Of a stretch of 43,995 nucleotides of DNA, positions 15,722 through 23,654 are shown piece after piece. Source of the DNA: Lachnospiraceae bacterium (GTDB taxonomy: Bacteria; Bacillota; Clostridia; Lachnospirales; Lachnospiraceae); the NCBI GenBank assembly GCA_015258065.1, contig JABZIZ010000019.1:1-43995 (forward strand). Reading direction: 5' to 3'. Made by a program: the position numbers and the translations under genes. Below the pieces are notes generated by a model. That model was not told the origin of the DNA and did not search any database. It saw only the letters and a program-made list of their open reading frames with translations. Positions within the stretch are counted from its first letter, which is position 1, and every line of letters starts with the position of its first letter.

Positions 15722-16609
15722 ATGCAAAAGAAATATCTGATTACCGGGGCAAACGGTCAGCTTGGCAGGGCGATTACTGGAAAACTGAGGCAGACGGATG
15801 CAGAACTGATTCTAACTGAGGCAGGAAGGGCAGCAGAGGAGTTCCACCTGCAGGAGCTGGACATCACGAAGACGGAAGCGGTTTTGGAATTTGCAAGAAG
15901 GGTGAAGCCGACGGCAATCCTGAATTGTGCGGCGTATACGGCAGTGGACGCACAGGAAAAGGACGTGGATCTGTCTTATAGGATCAATGCGATCGGTGCA
16001 CGGAATCTGGCGATTGCGGCACAGGAAACCGGATCGAAGCTTCTGCATGTGTCCACCGATTATGTGTTCTCCGGCGACGGGGTAAGACCTTACATCGAAT
16101 TTGATGCACCGGCTCCGGTCAGTGTCTATGGGAAAACCAAGCTGGCAGGAGAAGAGTTTGTCAAACAGTTCTGTCAAAGATCTTTCATCCTGAGAACCGC
16201 CTGGCTATACGGAGAAGGGAAGAATTTCGTAAAAACGATGCTGGCGCTTTCGCAGACGCATCAGGAACTCTCCGTGGTCAACGACCAGGTGGGATCCCCG
16301 ACCAGTGCGGAGGAACTGGCAAATGCCATCTTCTCCTTACTGGACACCGAGAATTACGGGCTCTTCCATGCAACCTGCGAGGGAGACTGCTCCTGGGCGG
16401 AATTTGCAAGTGAGATCTTTCGTCTGGCGGGGAAGGACACCGTGGTGCACCCGATTACCAGTCAGGAATATCAACAACAAAATCCGCAGAGTGCGAAGAG
16501 ACCTGCCTATTCGATCCTGGATAATTACATGTTGCGTTTAACGGGGGGATATCAGTTTGCCGATTGGCATGACGCCATCCGAACCTATATGGAGGGACTG
16601 AAAGGATAA
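15722..16609 (+). CDS. rfbD: dTDP-4-dehydrorhamnose reductase RmlD
   Basis: Last step of dTDP-L-rhamnose synthesis, reducing the 4-keto sugar with NAD(P)H. 295 residues, the normal length. It shows the nucleotide-binding GANGQLGRA at the N-terminus, NCAAYTAVD, STDYVFSGDG and the catalytic YGKTKLAGE (Tyr and Lys of the short-chain dehydrogenase family), then LRTAWLYG. Two bases separate it from the HPr-like gene. The other rml genes are not in the window. The downstream GT-C-like membrane protein may use or move the sugar. Confidence 0.93.
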   Translation: MQKKYLITGANGQLGRAITGKLRQTDAELILTEAGRAAEEFHLQELDITKTEAVLEFARRVKPTAILNCAAYTAVDAQEKDVDLSYRINAIGARNLAIAAQETGSKLLHVSTDYVFSGDGVRPYIEFDAPAPVSVYGKTKLAGEEFVKQFCQRSFILRTAWLYGEGKNFVKTMLALSQTHQELSVVNDQVGSPTSAEELANAIFSLLDTENYGLFHATCEGDCSWAEFASEIFRLAGKDTVVHPITSQEYQQQNPQSAKRPAYSILDNYMLRLTGGYQFADWHDAIRTYMEGLKG

Positions 16610-16724
16610 GGGCGAAATGGTAAAATGTTCCGAAATTCCCGTGTCGGTTTCAGACGCCGGATTCCGGGTTTTTGCGTTTTGTATCCTGAGCAGGAAATTC
16701 TCATACATGGAGATTTAGATTCTC

Positions 16725-18551
16725 ATGCTGACAGTGATCGCAATATGGATCTACATACTGGTGACGGCATATATAACCGGATATGCCGTCCTTGCTTGTT
16801 TATGCAGAAGATTTTTCTCTTACTCCGGTCGGGAGAAAAAAAAGCGCATATATCAGGTGAGACACCGCACCGCCTACCTTTTTGCAGGACTTGCGGTGAA
16901 TACGCTCTATGCGGAGATTTTCTCTCTCTTTCATGGCGTAGGACTGGAGGCCAATCTGGTTCTGGCTGCCATCTGTGTGCTTCTTCTCTTGTTTTTTTCC
17001 AAAGAAGCGAAGAAGGAATGTTCGGAGTGCCTCCTCAAAATCCGGCTCACCAAAAGCGCCTGGTTCTTTGTGGGTGTGTTTCTGGTGATGGCTTACGGCA
17101 CCTCTCACGGTTATGCGCATTATGATACCGGCCTGTATCACGCGCAGGCGATCCACTGGATTGAAAGCTTCGGGGTCGTCAAAGGACTGGGAAACCTGCA
17201 TGTAAGACTTGCCTATAACTCCGCAGCCTTTCCGCTCTGCGCTCTCTATAGTTTTTCTTTTCTCAAAGGACAGTCCTTTCATACCGTATCCGGGTTTTTT
17301 TGCCTGGTGCTGGCGTTCCAGTGTCTGGAACTCAGAGACATTGCAAGACGTCGTGCGCTTCTGATCAGCGATGTGGCAAGGCTGGTTGCCCTGCTCTATC
17401 TTTATAGCGTCTACGATGAGATGATTTCCCCTGCCTCCGACTATTTTGTGACGGTACTCGTCTTCTATATTGTGATTGCCTACCTGGATCTTTCTGTAAA
17501 AAAAGAACGGTCCTATGCGCCCTATGCCTTCCTCTTCCTTCTGTCCGTTTATGCGCTCACCATCAAACTTTCTGCAGGGATGATGGTATGGGTGGTGGTG
17601 AAGCCGGCAGTTATGCTGTATCGGGAAAGAGGCGGGAAGGCCTGGAAGGCTCTTGCTGCACTCTTCCTGCTGGCAGCTCTGGTGGCAGCCCCCTTCCTGC
17701 TGCGCAATGTCCTCCTTTCCGGCTGGTTGATCTACCCTTTTGCCGGACTGGATCTGTTTGCAGTGGACTGGAAGATCCCAAAGGGAGAACTGCTCTACGA
17801 TGCCAAAGAGATTGGAGCCTATGGGAGAGGATACCACAGTGTCTCCATGGCGGACAGACCCTTTCTTCTCTGGGTAAGAGACTGGTTTCATCAACAAACC
17901 GTTTCCCTCCGTCTCTTATGGGTGGCGGACCTGTGCGGCCTTCTCCTGACCGTCCCGGCGCTGTGCAGATGGCGCATCCTTTTGAGACGTGAAAAGGTTT
18001 TTGGAAAAAAGAAACTGCGACCACATGGGATCTTTCCGTTGAATGCCAGGTGGCAAACGGGCTATGCGGATTTTCTGCTAATCGAAGCGGTCCTTTATGC
18101 TTCCTTCCTCTTCTGGTTTCTGACGGCACCTCTCTTGCGATACGGATATGCGTATGTCTATCTTCCGGCGGCACTGATGGCCTGTTGGTTATGGATCTGG
18201 TTCAGGCTCCTGTTCACCAAAAGAGAGAAGACAGCCGGTGGAAGGGAGGCAAGGGAGAGCGGACTGAAAATCGGCAATCGGATCCTGATTTTTCTGGTGG
18301 CGGTTTTGCTTCTGTATAAAAGCGGCAGACTCTTTTTTTCCGAAGCAAAAAAATTCCAGCTCTCTTATCTGGTCTGCCAGGAGGATTATGAGCATTTTCG
18401 GATGCAGCCCTTTTATTTGGGCGGAAAACGGTTTTACCGACCGGTGGAGGGGGACAGGGCAGGCTACTCGCCCTTCCCGTCCGCGCCGTCGCTGCCGCGG
18501 GCAAAGCTGAGGGGTCCTTCCATCCGGGAGGGATTCCGGAGTGACCCGTAG
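16725..18551 (+). CDS. Large polytopic membrane protein, GT-C glycosyltransferase-like (unconfirmed)
   Basis: 608 residues with about twelve hydrophobic segments, beginning at the very N-terminus (MLTVIAIWIYILVTAYIT). A loop after the third or fourth helix contains HYDTGLYHAQAIHW, the position and acidic character expected of the first outer loop in GT-C type glycosyltransferases. The C-terminal outer part after residue 550 is aromatic and Gly-rich (YRPVEGDRAGYSPFP). It resembles the clostridial and Leptospira membrane proteins annotated as LIC_10190-like, whose function is not established. It follows rmlD by about 115 bases, so a part in surface polysaccharide assembly is a fair guess. The binding site before ATG 16725 is weak (GGAG, 12 bases away). 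Confidence 0.7.
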   Translation: MLTVIAIWIYILVTAYITGYAVLACLCRRFFSYSGREKKKRIYQVRHRTAYLFAGLAVNTLYAEIFSLFHGVGLEANLVLAAICVLLLLFFSKEAKKECSECLLKIRLTKSAWFFVGVFLVMAYGTSHGYAHYDTGLYHAQAIHWIESFGVVKGLGNLHVRLAYNSAAFPLCALYSFSFLKGQSFHTVSGFFCLVLAFQCLELRDIARRRALLISDVARLVALLYLYSVYDEMISPASDYFVTVLVFYIVIAYLDLSVKKERSYAPYAFLFLLSVYALTIKLSAGMMVWVVVKPAVMLYRERGGKAWKALAALFLLAALVAAPFLLRNVLLSGWLIYPFAGLDLFAVDWKIPKGELLYDAKEIGAYGRGYHSVSMADRPFLLWVRDWFHQQTVSLRLLWVADLCGLLLTVPALCRWRILLRREKVFGKKKLRPHGIFPLNARWQTGYADFLLIEAVLYASFLFWFLTAPLLRYGYAYVYLPAALMACWLWIWFRLLFTKREKTAGGREARESGLKIGNRILIFLVAVLLLYKSGRLFFSEAKKFQLSYLVCQEDYEHFRMQPFYLGGKRFYRPVEGDRAGYSPFPSAPSLPRAKLRGPSIREGFRSDP

Positions 18552-18662
18552 AGACCCCGGGGGCAGGATTGCATCCCCCTGATCAGAGCGGGGGTAAGAG
18601 GAGCCGGAAGCTTCGCCCGGGCGGGAGCCTCCGAGGAAGAACAAGACAAGAGGAGAAAAACG

Positions 18663-19748
18663 ATGAAGGAGTTTTTAAAAAGGAAGAAGATTGAGATTTC
18701 ACTGAAACGCTATGGGATAGACGCCTTATCCGCCATGGCACAGGGACTTTTTTGTTCCCTCCTGATCGGAACGATTTTAAATACGATCGGACAGCGACTG
18801 GGAATTTCCGCCTTAACAAAAGTCGTGGCAACGATCGGCGGTGTCGATTATACCGTGGGAGCGATGGCTTCCGCTATGAGCGGACCGGCAATGGCAACGG
18901 CCATTGCTTACGCACTGGAGGCGCCACCACTGGTGCTTTTCTCCCTGATCACCGTGGGCTTTGCTTCTAATGCACTGGGAGGAGCGGGAGGACCGCTCGC
19001 CGTCCTTTTCGTAGCCATTCTCTCGACGGAAATCGGTAAGGCGGTTTCCAAAGAAACGAAGGTGGACATTCTGGTGACCCCCCTCGTGACGATCGGCTCC
19101 GGCATGCTCTTTTCAGCCCTTTTGGCACCGCTCATCGGAAAAGCGGCCACAGAGGTAGGAAGTCTGATCATGTGGGCAACGGAATTGCAACCCTTCTTTA
19201 TGGGAATTCTGGTTTCCGCTCTGGTAGGCATTGCTCTTACGCTTCCGATTTCTTCTGCAGCCATTTGTGCGGCTCTCGGGCTGACCGGTCTTGCGGGAGG
19301 TGCGGCGGTAGCAGGTTGCTGCGCCCAGATGGTGGGCTTTGCCGTGATTTCTTATCGGGAAAACGGAATATCCGGCCTTGTCTCCCAGGGACTGGGAACC
19401 TCCATGCTGCAAATGGGGAATATTGTCAAAAATCCGAGGATCTGGATTCCGGCGACGTTTGCATCCATGATCACAGGCCCTCTGGCGACCTGCCTGTTTC
19501 ATTTTGAGAACAACGGTCCGGCGGTGACTTCCGGCATGGGAACCTGCGGTCTTGTGGGACCGATCGGGGTATATACCGGCTGGCTGAGCGCGGTGGAAGC
19601 GGGCGGAAAGAGCGCAGTGACCGCCATGGACTGGATTTCTCTGGTGCTCTTGTGCCTGGTGCTGCCGGCTGTATTCTCTTTGCTTGGGGCTGCCTTTTGC
19701 AGGAAAATGGGTTGGATCAAAGAGGGCGATATGAAACTGTCTGCCTAA
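18663..19748 (+). CDS. PTS_EIIC_2-type membrane permease
   Basis: 361 residues, almost wholly hydrophobic with Gly/Ala-rich helices and short loops. It matches the PTS_EIIC_2 family of stand-alone EIIC-like proteins: LFCSLLIGTILNTIGQ near residue 30, GGVDYTVGAMASAMSGPAMA, FASNALGGAGGPLAVLF, and a C-terminal stretch with NNGPAVTSGMGTCGLVGPIG. No EIIA or EIIB gene is adjacent, so whether it moves a sugar by phosphotransfer is unknown. ATG 18663 lies after AGAGGAGAAAAACG, a good binding site. A hairpin-rich, GC-rich gap separates it from the gene before, and a 21-bp tandem repeat follows it. Confidence 0.85.
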   Translation: MKEFLKRKKIEISLKRYGIDALSAMAQGLFCSLLIGTILNTIGQRLGISALTKVVATIGGVDYTVGAMASAMSGPAMATAIAYALEAPPLVLFSLITVGFASNALGGAGGPLAVLFVAILSTEIGKAVSKETKVDILVTPLVTIGSGMLFSALLAPLIGKAATEVGSLIMWATELQPFFMGILVSALVGIALTLPISSAAICAALGLTGLAGGAAVAGCCAQMVGFAVISYRENGISGLVSQGLGTSMLQMGNIVKNPRIWIPATFASMITGPLATCLFHFENNGPAVTSGMGTCGLVGPIGVYTGWLSAVEAGGKSAVTAMDWISLVLLCLVLPAVFSLLGAAFCRKMGWIKEGDMKLSA

Positions 19749-19753
19749 AGACA

Positions 19754-19816
19754 GGAGAAAGGAAACGCTCCTTTGGAGAAAGAAAACGCTCCTTTGGAGA
19801 AAGGAAGCGCTCTTTT
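19754..19816. repeat. 21-bp tandem repeat, three copies
   Basis: Three head-to-tail 21-bp units at 19754, 19775 and 19796, each starting GGAGAAAG and ending CTCCTTT or CTCTTTT, with a decayed fourth start at 19817. Each unit boundary reads CTCCTTTGGAG, so every unit can form a short stem. It lies between the EIIC-like gene and the lysozyme gene. Confidence 0.85.
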
Positions 19817-19839
19817 GGAGTAAGAAACGATATCCGCCC

Positions 19840-19867
19840 TTGTATTCCTGAGATTTTGTAGGATAAT
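19840..19867 (+). promoter_or_regulatory. Candidate promoter of the lysozyme gene
   Basis: TTGTAT (19840-19845), a 16-bp spacer and GATAAT (19862-19867) lie about 50 bases before the start codon at 19917, giving a short leader with a strong AGGAGGGAG binding site. Confidence 0.5.
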
Positions 19868-19916
19868 AGAGCCCATGGGGTATCAAGAGGATGCATCAAA
19901 TTTCAGGAGGGAGAAG

Positions 19917-21680
19917 ATGAGATTCAGAAAATGGAAAAGATTGCAACAAGCAGCAACCTTTGTGACGACACTGGCTGTGGCGCTCAGTGTAGCGCTCGCA
20001 CCTCTGCCGGATGAAGCGGCTGCTTTTTTGCCTGTAAGAAACAGCATCTCTGCACAGGCGGCGGGACCGGTACAGGGCATTGACGTCAGTGCCTATCAGG
20101 GAGCAGTGAACTGGCAGGCAGTGAAGGCAAGCGGCATTCAGTTTGCTTTTGTTCGCATCGGCACGTCCAAAACCATTGACCGTTTTTACCCCGCCAATTT
20201 AAATGGTGCGGCGGCTGTGGGCATCCGTGCGGGTGCTTATTGGTATACTTATGCGGCAAGCGTCGATCAGGCCAGGGCGGAAGCGCAGCTGATGGTGAGT
20301 CTGATGCAGAACTATCCGGTTTCTTTTCCGGTGGCCATTGATATCGAGGCGGAGATCCATAAGGGGCTGCCGCCGGATCAGCTGGCGGCAATTGCCAATA
20401 CGTTCTGTGACGTGATTGCAGCGGCCGGCTATTACCCGATGGTTTATGCCAGCAGAAACTGGTTTGTCCAGAGAATCGGCGCGGTCTATGCGGATAAGTG
20501 GGTGGCGCAGTACAATACGGTGAACACGCACCCGGGACCGTATACCGTCTGGCAGTATACGTCTAATGGTGCGGTGGGTGGCATTGCCGGTCGGGTAGAC
20601 ATGAACTATCTGTTCAAGGATTACGCTTCCGTGATTCCGCCGGAAGGTTTTATCGATGTAGGTGGGAAGCGCGTCTTCTACAGCAATTACCGGAAGAAGG
20701 CGGGATGGATTACTTACAACAACGGGCTCTACTATGCGGCGCCCGATTTTACCATCACAACAGGCTGGTTCAATGACGGATCGGCGATGCGCTATCTAGA
20801 TCCGCTCCAGGGCGGAAAGGCTGCCGTCGGCTTCTATAAGATCGATAAGGGCAGTTATCTCTTTGATGCCAATGGCGTGCAGACCGTCGGCTTGCAACCG
20901 GTGGGGAGTCAGTTCATGTATTTCAATCCGGCCTCCGGCGGAGCTGCCGCCAGCGGATTTGTGACGCTGCCGGATGGAACAAGGTATTTCGGACCGGACT
21001 ATGCAATGGTCTCTGGAATGCAGCAAATTCAGGGCAAGACGTATGACTTTAATGCGTCCGGCATTTTGCAGTATGGATTGCAAAATACGCCTGTAGGAAT
21101 GATGTATTTCGATCCGGCATCCGGTGGTGCGGCTGCCACGGGAATGACGGCAACGCCGGAAGGAATGCGCTACTTTGATGAAAACCACATCATGAAGACG
21201 GGCCTGCAGACGGTAGGAAAGAAGTTATACTACTTCAATGAAAAAGGCATTATGGCAAACACCGGTTTGACTGCTCTGCCGGATGGTCTTTACTACTTCG
21301 GTGCAGACGGAGCCGCCGTCTCCGGTATGGTCACCGCTGCAGACGGAAAGATCTATTTCATGGGCGGAGATTACAAGGCGCAGATCGGTTTGATTCAGAC
21401 GCCGGGCGGAACCTATTATACCGATGTAGACGGGCACCTGGTCACGGGCTTCCTGCAGACGAGTGCGGGTTACTATTACTTCGATCCGGCGACCGGGCTG
21501 ATGGTCAGGAATGCGACCGTGAACATCGCAGGCATGAACTGCACCTTTGATGCCAACGGAATCCTGATTGCCCCGCAGGGGCTGACGCCGCAGGTATCTG
21601 CGGTGGCACCGGGAACGGTCATTCCGCCGAAGGCAGCGGCACAGCCACATACGAGAAGGTCCACCAAGAAGAAAAGATAA
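19917..21680 (+). CDS. Secreted GH25 lysozyme with C-terminal cell-wall-binding repeats
   Basis: 587-residue exported muramidase. ATG 19917 is chosen for the AGGAGGGAG site upstream. A basic N-terminus and hydrophobic core (about 11-29) form a signal peptide with AQAA-type cleavage near residue 50. The glycoside hydrolase family 25 domain spans about 53-240: GIDVSAYQG (D56) and IDIEAE (D142, E144, E146), which hold the acidic active-site residues, plus VWQYTSNG. From about 250 to 560 run many aromatic/Gly repeats of the choline-binding (CW_binding) kind, such as MMYFDPASGGAAATGM and GLYYFGADGAAVSGM. A Lys/Arg-rich tail ends the protein. It should cut peptidoglycan while held on the wall, as an autolysin. 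It looks monocistronic, with a strong hairpin after it. Confidence 0.93.
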   Translation: MRFRKWKRLQQAATFVTTLAVALSVALAPLPDEAAAFLPVRNSISAQAAGPVQGIDVSAYQGAVNWQAVKASGIQFAFVRIGTSKTIDRFYPANLNGAAAVGIRAGAYWYTYAASVDQARAEAQLMVSLMQNYPVSFPVAIDIEAEIHKGLPPDQLAAIANTFCDVIAAAGYYPMVYASRNWFVQRIGAVYADKWVAQYNTVNTHPGPYTVWQYTSNGAVGGIAGRVDMNYLFKDYASVIPPEGFIDVGGKRVFYSNYRKKAGWITYNNGLYYAAPDFTITTGWFNDGSAMRYLDPLQGGKAAVGFYKIDKGSYLFDANGVQTVGLQPVGSQFMYFNPASGGAAASGFVTLPDGTRYFGPDYAMVSGMQQIQGKTYDFNASGILQYGLQNTPVGMMYFDPASGGAAATGMTATPEGMRYFDENHIMKTGLQTVGKKLYYFNEKGIMANTGLTALPDGLYYFGADGAAVSGMVTAADGKIYFMGGDYKAQIGLIQTPGGTYYTDVDGHLVTGFLQTSAGYYYFDPATGLMVRNATVNIAGMNCTFDANGILIAPQGLTPQVSAVAPGTVIPPKAAAQPHTRRSTKKKR

Positions 21681-21688
21681 GGTCAAGA

Positions 21689-21727
21689 CCAAAGTCTTTC
21701 CGGGCTTTTAGCTTGGAAAGACTTTGG
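21689..21727 (+). terminator. Strong hairpin after the lysozyme gene, terminator-like without a T-run
   Basis: A perfect 13-bp inverted repeat (CCAAAGTCTTTCC at 21689-21701, matching arm 21715-21727) with a 13-base loop begins 9 bases after the lysozyme stop codon. There is no following T-run, so termination is likely but not certain. Confidence 0.55.
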
Positions 21728-21814
21728 CGTACCAAGGGAAAGAAATACAATAAGGGAAAAGGACAAAAAAGCGAGACGAAGAGGCATCTTTCATCAACAG
21801 CGCGGAGAGTACAC

Positions 21815-23044
21815 ATGACATTTGAAGAGGCAAAAAAGAAATTACAGGAATGCGGACAGGGACACGTCTTACGTTTTTATGACGAACTAAGTGGGAAGGA
21901 GCAGGAAGATCTTCTGGCGCAGATTGATCGAACCGATTTCCATATCTTGGAGAATAGCAAAAACAGGGGGAAGGAACTTCCAAGAGGAGAATTTTCACCC
22001 CTGTCCTGCATGGAGATCCCGGAGATTCAGAAGCGGGAGGAAGACTTTAAGAGAGCGGGCCTTTTAGCCATCAAGGAAAGAAAGGTGGCAGCCTGCCTCT
22101 TGGCCGGCGGCATGGGAACCAGACTGGGAAGCAGTGATCCCAAGGGCATGTATGACATCGGGCTGACGAGGCACGTCTATATTTTTCAGCGTCTGATCGA
22201 AAATCTGCTGGATGTGGTAAAAGAAGCGGAGGGCACCTACATTCCGCTTTACATCATGACCAGTGAAAAAAACCATGATCAAACGGTAACCTTTTTGAAA
22301 GAGCATGCGTTCTTTGGGTATCCGGAGAAGGAAGTGACTTTTTTTACCCAGGAAATGGCGCCCGCCTGCGATTATAACGGCAAGGTTTACATGGAGAGCA
22401 AATATCAGATCGCCACTTCCCCGAATGGCAATGCAGGCTGGTATCTCTCTTTGCAAAGGGCGGGACTGACGAAGAAGATGGAGGAAGAGGGCATCCTGTG
22501 GATCAACACTTTCTCCGTCGACAATGTGCTGCAAAGAATCTGCGATCCCGTCTTTGTGGGGGCAACGATCACGAAGGGCGTGGAATGCGGCGCCAAGGTG
22601 GTCAAAAAGGTGACAAAGGATGAGAAGGTCGGGGTCATCTGTCTGGAAGACGGCAGACCTTCGATCGTGGAGTACTACGACCTGTCGGAAAAAATGATGG
22701 ATGAGAAGAATGAGAAGGGAGAGCCGGCTTATAACTTCGGGGTCACTATGAATTATCTTTTTTACGAACCGGCAATGAAGCGGATTGCGGGCCAGAAACT
22801 TCCCCTGCATGTGGTTGAGAAAAAAATCAATCACATCGATGAAGCGGGAAATCCGGTGCAGGCACAGGAGATCAACGGGATCAAGTTCGAGCAGCTGGTT
22901 CTGGATATGATTCATGAGTTGAAGAGCTGCCTCCCGTATGAGGTCGTCAGAGAGCATGAATTTGCACCGATCAAGAATAAGACGGGGGTAGACTCGGTGG
23001 AAAGCGCCAGAGAGCTTTGCAAAAAAGAAGGAATTGCGCTGTAA
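21815..23044 (+). CDS. UDPGP-family UTP:sugar-1-phosphate uridylyltransferase
   Basis: 409 residues from ATG 21815 (GGAGAG 6 bases upstream). The nucleotide-binding motif LAGGMGTRLG, followed by DPKGMYDIG, marks the eukaryote-like UDPGP family (UDP-glucose and UDP-GlcNAc pyrophosphorylases), not the GalU family. Also seen are MTSEKNHD, the metal/UTP-site region SVDNVLQ, NFGVTMNYLF and a C-terminal substrate region with KFEQLVLDMI and EFAPIKNKTGVDS. It activates a hexose-1-phosphate or HexNAc-1-phosphate with UTP. The sugar cannot be fixed from sequence alone; clostridial members are annotated as UDP-glucose or UDP-HexNAc pyrophosphorylases. It fits with the wall and polysaccharide genes around it. 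Confidence 0.88.
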   Translation: MTFEEAKKKLQECGQGHVLRFYDELSGKEQEDLLAQIDRTDFHILENSKNRGKELPRGEFSPLSCMEIPEIQKREEDFKRAGLLAIKERKVAACLLAGGMGTRLGSSDPKGMYDIGLTRHVYIFQRLIENLLDVVKEAEGTYIPLYIMTSEKNHDQTVTFLKEHAFFGYPEKEVTFFTQEMAPACDYNGKVYMESKYQIATSPNGNAGWYLSLQRAGLTKKMEEEGILWINTFSVDNVLQRICDPVFVGATITKGVECGAKVVKKVTKDEKVGVICLEDGRPSIVEYYDLSEKMMDEKNEKGEPAYNFGVTMNYLFYEPAMKRIAGQKLPLHVVEKKINHIDEAGNPVQAQEINGIKFEQLVLDMIHELKSCLPYEVVREHEFAPIKNKTGVDSVESARELCKKEGIAL

Positions 23045-23125
23045 ATCGGAAGCAAGGGATGAGGTCAAAGAGTCTCCTGGACAGTTTACAGGTTTCACAC
23101 AGATCATAGATGAATGGGGGAAGGC

Positions 23126-23398
23126 ATGCTACGGCTTTGGGTGCGTGAATTTAAAAACAATCATTTACTAAAAGATCTGACACTGGAAGACGACTCGGAG
23201 GACACCAGGACGCACCGGATCATGAAGATGTTAGAGGAAGCCTGTTATCAGTTCGATCTTCCCAAGCCTCTTTGGTTGGAGGTCAATGTGAAGGACTTTC
23301 AAAATCATGCACGGTGTCGCTTCACCCGGGACAGTTTCGTCGAAGAAATTGATTTTGACTATATGGAGATCCGGGTGCTGGAAGAGGACGGATCCTAA
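23126..23398 (+). CDS. Small conserved protein of unknown function
   Basis: 90 residues from ATG 23126; an ATG at 23114 is in frame, but MLRLWVREF looks like the natural start and a GGGGGA lies just before it. The protein is acidic, with no signal peptide or membrane segment. It resembles short clostridial proteins of about 90 residues starting MLRLW and ending near an IDFDYMEI motif, whose role is unknown. It lies 81 bases after the uridylyltransferase and before an intergenic repeat block. Confidence 0.7.
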   Translation: MLRLWVREFKNNHLLKDLTLEDDSEDTRTHRIMKMLEEACYQFDLPKPLWLEVNVKDFQNHARCRFTRDSFVEEIDFDYMEIRVLEEDGS

Positions 23399-23455
23399 GG
23401 AGACAAGAGGGTTGCAGCGACACGGATCGGCCGGAAATTGCCGAAAGGAAGAAGC

Positions 23456-23632
23456 GAAGTTTGAAGGTGGAAACACCGGAAAAACAATGAGAAGTTTGAA
23501 GGTGGAAACACCGGAAGAACAATAAGAAGTTTGAAGGTGGAAATGTTCGAAGGAAAATGTGAAGTTTGAAGGTGGAAATACCCGAAAGAAGGATACAAAA
23601 TTTTCAAGTGGAAACACCGGAAAGAAGATACG
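23456..23632. repeat. 35-bp tandem repeat, five copies
   Basis: Units begin at 23456, 23491, 23526, 23561 and about 23596; the spacing is exactly 35 bases for the first four and 35-36 for the decayed last one. The core GAAGTTTGAAGGTGGAAA is nearly constant, and in copies 1 and 2 is followed by CACC, so that GGTG-GAAA-CACC can fold as a 4-bp stem with a GAAA tetraloop. The block fills most of the 256-base gap before htrA and ends about 22 bases before its start codon. Confidence 0.9.
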
Positions 23633-23654
23633 CAAGTACAGAAAGAGGAAAATC

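Noticed and set aside
18552..18662. Terminator or riboswitch in the GC-rich gap before the EIIC-like gene
   Set aside because: Small stems such as CCCCC/GGGGG are present, but there is no T-run and no known riboswitch core could be recognised.
23456..23632. CRISPR-like array of regularly spaced repeats
   Set aside because: The period is 35 bases in total, with the conserved part covering most of it and no unique spacers of 25-40 bases; no cas genes are nearby. It is a plain tandem repeat.
23559..23654. N-terminal extension of HtrA starting at GTG 23559
   Set aside because: It would translate a non-coding-type 35-bp tandem repeat whose period is not a multiple of three, and it lacks a distinct ribosome binding site. 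GTG 23655 has a good site.
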